The translations under genes and the position numbers were made by a program. Positions 61,353-64,000 of a stretch of 64,000 nt of DNA are shown here, piece after piece. Under the pieces are notes generated by a model. That model was not told the DNA's origin and did no database searches. It worked only from the letters and a program-made list of their open reading frames with translations. Source of the DNA: Anaeromicrobium sediminis (GTDB taxonomy: Bacteria > Bacillota > Clostridia > Peptostreptococcales > Thermotaleaceae); NCBI RefSeq assembly GCF_002270055.1, contig NZ_NIBG01000007.1:140559-204558 (forward strand), written 5' to 3'. The stretch's first letter is position 1. Every line of letters starts with the position of its first letter.

Positions 61353-62651
61353 TTAAATCATTATTTTATATATTTGTCTTGGTCTACCTGTTTTTGCATT
61401 GCTTTCCTTTGCAACTATTGCAGCAAATCCCGCATTTAAAAAATTAGTTAATATCCTTCTAGCACTTCTAGTACTTATCTCTAAATGGTTAGCAATTTCT
61501 CTAGCATCAAAAGTATCTTTATTAGTCTTATCTTTAATTGAAATAATCTTTGAAATATATGCTGAACTGACTTTTACCTTTTGAGCTATTTCTTGAATTT
61601 CTTTATCATCAACAACTAATTTATATTCAAGTGCACATTGATTTTTATCATATATAGGTCCACTTATCCCGCCATCTTCTTCAACTATGTATATGCATGA
61701 TTCGTCTTTCTTAATAGCATAATCAAGAGCAATTCTCGCATTACATTCTGCATTATATACTGTATTTCCATACCCAATTCCAGAAGCATACGATATTCCC
61801 TCATTAGAATCTACTTTAACATACCGATGAAAATCTAAACTCTTACAGCTGGCTTCCATAACACCTCTAGTTGAAAAAAGCATATACTCATCTCTACCGA
61901 AAGGAAATATAGACCCCAGTACACTTTTTGTATACTCAATTAATGCCTTTTCAAAGTTATTTTTCAATTTTAAAAATTTATATTCAGAAGACATATGTTT
62001 ATTCTTATTTTTTATCTTAACTATTTGAATAGCAACTTGAGTATCTTTTATTTTTTTCACATCAGCTTCATATATTGCTTTGGAAATATATTCTCTAATT
62101 AGGAACGTGGTAGACCCTAATTTAAATACGGGAACCCCTTTCTCTTTAAGGGCTTCACAAGTCTTAGATAAGCCCGTTACTGCAAGATTAACTTTCCCTT
62201 CTTTCCAAAGCTTATAGTGTTTATCTGCTAATTTTTCATACTCAATGTTTTCTTCATAGGGAATAACATAATATTTTTTGAGCTTAATATCCATTTCATC
62301 TATAACTTCTTCTAAAGCTTCTTCATTAATTGAATCAATACTTAACTTAGTATAATCTATACCCAGTCTATGCATTTCAAAAAAAACTTTAAGTATACTG
62401 GTTCCAACTTTAGGTATATAAAAAGTTGGCTTTTTTATAACATTTGCATACTTGGCAATATAATATGGTATATGTCCAGAAAATAGTACAACATCAACTT
62501 CCTTTTGACATCTGGTAATTATATGAACAGTCTCATTTTTGCGTTCATATACAAATCTAAAAATTTCTATTTTATCTGTAAATTCCCTAGCTACATTGCA
62601 TATTTTTTCAACTGAATCCTCTGGTCCAATTATCCCCAATTTTATCTTCAT
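61353..62651 (-). CDS. Probable transcription regulator with GGDEF-like and winged-helix regions
   Basis: The 432-residue soluble protein has an N-terminal Rossmann-like half (KLGIIGPEDSVEKIC, VDVVLFSGHIPYYIAK, reminiscent of the PrpR_N type), a middle domain (about 220-345) with FGRDEYMLFSTRG and ASGIGYGNTVYNAECNARIALDYA, which looks like a degenerate GGDEF or cyclohydrolase-III fold, and a C-terminal HTH (about 365-432; DAREIANHLEISTRSARRILTNF). It is upstream of and codirectional with the M20-AbgT operon, so it probably controls that operon. The family assignment is tentative. Confidence 0.65.
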   Translation of the reverse strand: MKIKLGIIGPEDSVEKICNVAREFTDKIEIFRFVYERKNETVHIITRCQKEVDVVLFSGHIPYYIAKYANVIKKPTFYIPKVGTSILKVFFEMHRLGIDYTKLSIDSINEEALEEVIDEMDIKLKKYYVIPYEENIEYEKLADKHYKLWKEGKVNLAVTGLSKTCEALKEKGVPVFKLGSTTFLIREYISKAIYEADVKKIKDTQVAIQIVKIKNKNKHMSSEYKFLKLKNNFEKALIEYTKSVLGSIFPFGRDEYMLFSTRGVMEASCKSLDFHRYVKVDSNEGISYASGIGYGNTVYNAECNARIALDYAIKKDESCIYIVEEDGGISGPIYDKNQCALEYKLVVDDKEIQEIAQKVKVSSAYISKIISIKDKTNKDTFDAREIANHLEISTRSARRILTNFLNAGFAAIVAKESNAKTGRPRQIYKIMI

Positions 62652-62903
62652 AGCTATACCACCTTACCATTACTTTTTAACATTAGTTTCAAGCTCTTCT
62701 GGTTTCTCCACCTTTGTTCTAAATTTATTTTATATTTTCATTTAGTGTGTGTCTACTATTTATTTTACATATAATGGATTTGTGGAATTTTAAGAGAGTT
62801 AAAAGTACTTTCTCCTATTGAAATAATCCCCAAAAAGAGGGATTTGTATAAAAATGTAGAATTATTTATAAGTTTGGCAATTATGACAAAAGAGGAGTAT
62901 ACA

Positions 62904-64000
62904 TGATGAGCATAAGAAAGCTAATTGTTTTATTATTAATTATTGTAAATGTATTATTGTTAAATGGAATCGTTTCATTTTCTCAAGAAACTGAAAAAAA
63001 TCATATACTTGTTCTTAATTCCTATCATCAGGGATATGCATGGACAGATCATGTTGTACAAGGGATAGAAAGTGTTTTAGAGGATGAAAATAATGTGATT
63101 CGTATAGAATATATGGATACAAAGATAATAACAGATGAGATACATCTAAATAATTTATATGAATTGTATAAATATAAATTTAGTGATCATAAATTCGATG
63201 TTATTATAGCTAGTGATAACGATGCTTATAATTTTTTGAAAAAATATCATAAGACCTTATTTAAAGATACACCTGTAATAACTTGCGGACTCAATGTTTT
63301 TGATGATTTCATAACAAATGGAAACAATATGTTTACAGGAGTTGCAGAAACAGTAGATATTAAAGACACCATAGATATAGCCTATAAATTACATCCAAAT
63401 ATTAATAATGTTGTTATTATTGCCGATGAATCTTTATTTGGTAATATGAGTATAGAAACTGCAAGGGAGATTGCTCCTCTTTATAAAGATAGACTAAAGT
63501 TTCATTTTATTCAAACTGATTCCATAGAAGATATTCTAGAAAATATCAAAAAAATCCCTAGGGATAGTATGATCTTTAAGTCTGGACTTTATAAAGACAA
63601 GGTGGGAGAGCCCATATCCATAGAAGAAGGAACTAAAATGATCTCAAAGACAGTGAATGTACCCTTATATAGCTGTTGGGAAATGAATTTAGGCCATGGT
63701 GTTATAGGTGGAAAGGTAGTTAGTGGTTATTCCCAAGGAGAAACAGCTGCCAAAATGGCTTTAAAAATATTAGAAGGACAGAGTATAAAAGAACTACCCT
63801 TTATTCAAAAGAGTATAAACAAATACGTTTTTGATTATGCTTTAATAGGCAAATATCCTATAAAACTATCGGACTTACCAAAAGATAGTATATTTATAAA
63901 TAACCCCTCTCCTTTTTTAAAAATAAAAAAGAGTTTAATGTACTTGGTTATTATGTTAATAGTTGCTGTTCTTATATTTTTTAATTTTATTCTCTATAAA
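62904..64000 (+). CDS. Sensor protein with ABC-type binding domain (3' end missing)
   Basis: The reading frame is open to the window end. After a signal/anchor helix (LIVLLLIIVNVLLLNG) comes HILVLNSYHQGYAWTDHVVQGI, a substrate-binding-protein-like sensory domain (about 30-335; IIASDNDAYNFLKKYH, GGKVVSGYSQGETAAKMAL), and a membrane helix (LMYLVIMLIVAVLIFFNFIL). This order is the front of sensor kinases, chemoreceptors or GGDEF proteins; the output domain lies beyond 64000. GAGGAG precedes the ATG. It is divergent from the regulator gene. Confidence 0.85.

Overview
The window comes from a low-GC, anaerobic, endospore-forming Firmicute that lives on amino acids and peptides, most like the Clostridia/Tissierellia. 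The basis is the AT-rich sequence, strong AGGAGG-type ribosome binding sites with frequent TTG/GTG starts, spore genes (sleB, ypeB, CgeB-type glycosyltransferases), an FprA flavodiiron protein, and many peptidases, amino acid racemases and amino acid transporters. The species cannot be named from the sequence. There is no rRNA, tRNA, CRISPR array, transposase or phage gene in the window.

Layout. 1-9.7 kb: leftward single genes (YitT, CapA, PepT, a glyoxalase-II-like hydrolase), the sleB-ypeB cortex-lysis pair, FprA, and three or four very small genes. 9.8-18.9 kb: a PLP aminotransferase, a polar amino acid ABC transporter, a chemoreceptor, a glycerophosphodiesterase and a cation efflux pump. 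19.2-27 kb: a regulatory unit. Threonine aldolase, a sensor kinase and a sigma-54 activator form one leftward operon, directly followed by a palindromic double upstream activating site, a sigma-54 promoter and the target operon nhaC - P1 peptidase - amino acid racemase. 27-34.3 kb: pyrophosphatase, glutamine-amidotransferase-like hydrolase, rRNA methyltransferase and small membrane proteins. 34.4-38.7 kb: a GlnK/GlnL-type two-component system followed by a glutamate-type symporter and a second racemase, with four GTCT repeats at an exact 10-bp period before the symporter. 38.7-47.2 kb: a probable spore-surface glycan locus, with two CgeB/GT2 fusion proteins, UDP-ManNAc dehydrogenase, a deacetylase, a hexapeptide acetyltransferase and a PP-loop protein with a MurL-like look. 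47.2-51.3 kb: a metQ-metN-metI-DUF169 block of higher GC, bracketed by two 65-bp direct repeats. 51.3-64 kb: a flavodoxin/ferredoxin protein, a GGDEF-EAL protein, an operon of three M20 hydrolases with an AbgT transporter, its probable regulator, and the start of a sensor protein cut by the window end.

Themes. Twice the window pairs an amino acid carrier with an Asp/Glu-racemase-family gene under a dedicated sensor system of a different type (sigma-54 activator; GlnL type). The M20/AbgT operon is a third route for acylated amino acids. A dispersed, hairpin-rich, non-coding element of about 150-175 bp occurs four times (1-90 partial and inverted; 13518-13692; 15847-15996; 61137-61310), each time against the 3' end of a gene, and it is the most unusual structure here. 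Its function is unknown.
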